This document shows positions 20,407-21,610 of a DNA stretch of 21,610 nucleotides, in pieces. This DNA comes from Cellvibrionales bacterium UBA2511. GTDB lineage: Bacteria > Pseudomonadota > Gammaproteobacteria > Pseudomonadales > Porticoccaceae. The position numbers were made by a program, and so were the translations under genes. The stretch's first letter is position 1, and each line of letters opens with the position of its first letter. Under the pieces are notes generated by a model, which was given only the letters and a program-made list of their open reading frames with translations, was not told the DNA's origin and did not search any database. The stretch is from the NCBI GenBank assembly GCA_002341315.1, contig DDNV01000048.1, forward strand, positions 24,300 through 45,909, read 5' to 3'.

Positions 20407-21610
20407 AAACGTGTCAAATTCTGCAGACCCTTTCGCCCTCCGTAACAACTTCAATCTTCTGCTGAGCCCGCTGCCCGGCCAGATGAGGCCTGTGGATGGG
20501 CTGCGTGCCATCTCCATCCTGCTTGTACTGGCTATTCACTGTGCCTGGATACTGGCCGTTTTTGATGAGAGTGCGGCCCGGTTTTTTTATCAGGCACCGT
20601 TCTGGCTGAACTGGGTCTTTAATGGTGAGTTGGGTGTTGATGTTTTCTTTGTGATCAGCGGCTTTCTAATTTCATCGATCCTGATGAGTGAGTATCAGTC
20701 TTCCGGCAATATCCGCTTCGGTCATTTCTACAAACGCCGATTCATGCGGTTGATGCCAGCTTATCTGCTTGCCATGGGGTTTGGTCTATTGCTGTTGCCC
20801 AACAAGGAATACATCTGGAGCAACCTTCTCTACATCAATAATTTATTGCCTGCCTCCACTCACTTTATGCCCTGGACCTGGTCCCTGGCGATTGAGGAGC
20901 AGTTCTATTTTCTGTTCCCGCTCCTGTTGCTCTGGATTCTGCGTCGCCGCAGTGTCCGGTTTTTAGCGGTTGTGATGACGGTTGCAGTTGTTGCGTCGCT
21001 GTTAATTCGTTATCTGGTGATCACACATCACCAGTTGCCACTGCCCATCTGTTGGTATGAAAACGCCTGCGAAGGTTTTTTTGATGTGATTGATCATATT
21101 TATGTGAAGCCATGGACGCGTTTTGGCAGTTTTCTGCCCGGGATTTTTGCCGCTTATTTCCACGTCTACCACCCGGAGGCGTTACGGAATTGTTTCCGGA
21201 GGAGTGGGCCACTCATCGCCTGGCTATCCTTTTTCTCGCTGCTTGTCGTGGTGTTGGTGCTATCGATCCCTGTCAATAATCAATTGGTATCCTTTCCCTC
21301 ATCACTAGGCACTTTTTACTACATGAGTTTCAGGCACCTGTTTACCATTGCCATCGGGTTTCTTCTGATCAGTAGTCTCTACTGTGAGTATGGCTTTTGT
21401 GGCTGGTTGGCCCGGGGACTGTCCGCTCGCTGGTTATATCCGATAGGTCAGTTGGCCTACTCGACGTACCTGTTTCATCCTCTTGTGATTGGTGCGCTCT
21501 ATGGCGCGCTTTTCCAGCTGGCGGCTGAATTGCCCACCCTTCAGAAAATTGCCATAGCTACAGTCGTGGGTGTTCCCCTCAGTTTGCTGATCGCCACCGC
21601 AGTGTATCTG
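20399..21610 (+). CDS. acyltransferase-3 (OafA/YrhL-like) membrane protein, 3' end outside window
   Basis: The frame stays open to the window edge, so about 400 residues are visible and the C-terminus is missing. It is an integral membrane acyltransferase of the PF01757 family, which O-acetylates or O-acylates surface sugars. MRPVDGLRAISILLVLAIHC holds the family's D-G-L-R and the catalytic His; VDVFFVISGFLISSILMSEY, FYKRRFMRLMPAYLL and PWTWSLAIEEQFYFLFPLLLL are diagnostic. A late PIGQLAYSTYLFHPLVIGALYG is also typical. About ten membrane helices are apparent in the visible part. Start is uncertain: GTG 20399 overlaps the epimerase stop (TAA 20404-20406), GTG 20411 is in frame, and ATG 20483 lies just before the D-G-L-R motif with no Shine-Dalgarno. 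The acceptor substrate is unknown. Confidence 0.88.
   Translation, partial: MSKNVSNSADPFALRNNFNLLLSPLPGQMRPVDGLRAISILLVLAIHCAWILAVFDESAARFFYQAPFWLNWVFNGELGVDVFFVISGFLISSILMSEYQSSGNIRFGHFYKRRFMRLMPAYLLAMGFGLLLLPNKEYIWSNLLYINNLLPASTHFMPWTWSLAIEEQFYFLFPLLLLWILRRRSVRFLAVVMTVAVVASLLIRYLVITHHQLPLPICWYENACEGFFDVIDHIYVKPWTRFGSFLPGIFAAYFHVYHPEALRNCFRRSGPLIAWLSFFSLLVVVLVLSIPVNNQLVSFPSSLGTFYYMSFRHLFTIAIGFLLISSLYCEYGFCGWLARGLSARWLYPIGQLAYSTYLFHPLVIGALYGALFQLAAELPTLQKIAIATVVGVPLSLLIATAVYL

Noticed and set aside
1..21610. tRNA, rRNA, CRISPR, insertion sequence or integrase
   Set aside because: No cloverleaf-like tRNA, spaced repeats, transposase motifs or terminal inverted repeats were seen in any frame or gap.

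Overview
The window looks like chromosomal DNA of a gammaproteobacterium, probably marine or environmental. The evidence is a gammaproteobacterial gene set (YciI, a TIGR04211-type SH3 protein, a PpiA-like cyclophilin, YciO, ScpA, ScpB, RluB), mixed Shine-Dalgarno use, roughly 50-55% G+C by eye and dense coding on both strands. No rRNA, tRNA, insertion sequence, integrase or CRISPR array was seen, and no stretch over 300 bases lacks a gene.

Layout. Positions 2-544 hold the C-terminal end of an MFS permease, convergent with a TrmH/SpoU-type RNA methyltransferase (550-1341, minus). Divergent from that is a TraR/DksA-type gene (1382-1740, plus) whose coiled coil and zinc finger lie in different frames, so it is frameshifted as read. 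A tight minus-strand operon follows, transcribed from 4860 down to 1758: VC0807-type membrane protein, YciI, SH3/coiled-coil membrane protein, secreted cyclophilin, PdxJ.

A divergent 224-base regulatory region (4861-5084) with several inverted repeats leads into a six-gene plus-strand cluster (5085-16111). It encodes a ThDP enzyme of the acetolactate synthase class, two tandem citrate-synthase-like proteins that both appear to lack the catalytic His/His/Asp residues, a TonB-dependent receptor, a periplasmic COG2984-type binding protein with no permease, and a 1487-residue hybrid histidine kinase with three receiver domains, an HPt domain, GGDEF and EAL. Gaps inside the cluster are 2, 2, 3, 36 and 10 bases, so it is very probably one transcript. 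My reading is an uptake-or-sense module (outer-membrane receptor, periplasmic binding protein, membrane phosphorelay with c-di-GMP output) joined to a small enzymatic module of unknown chemistry. This is the most interesting part of the window.

The right side returns to housekeeping genes: yciO (TsaC/YciO family), then scpA-scpB-rluB (chromosome condensation and 23S rRNA pseudouridylation) behind a candidate promoter, then an NAD-dependent epimerase/dehydratase and an acyltransferase-3 membrane protein that runs off the end. The yciI side and the yciO-scpAB-rluB side often flank a PHP-domain gene (rnm/trpH) in related bacteria. Here the six-gene cluster occupies that place, which suggests, but does not prove, that it is an insertion or replacement.
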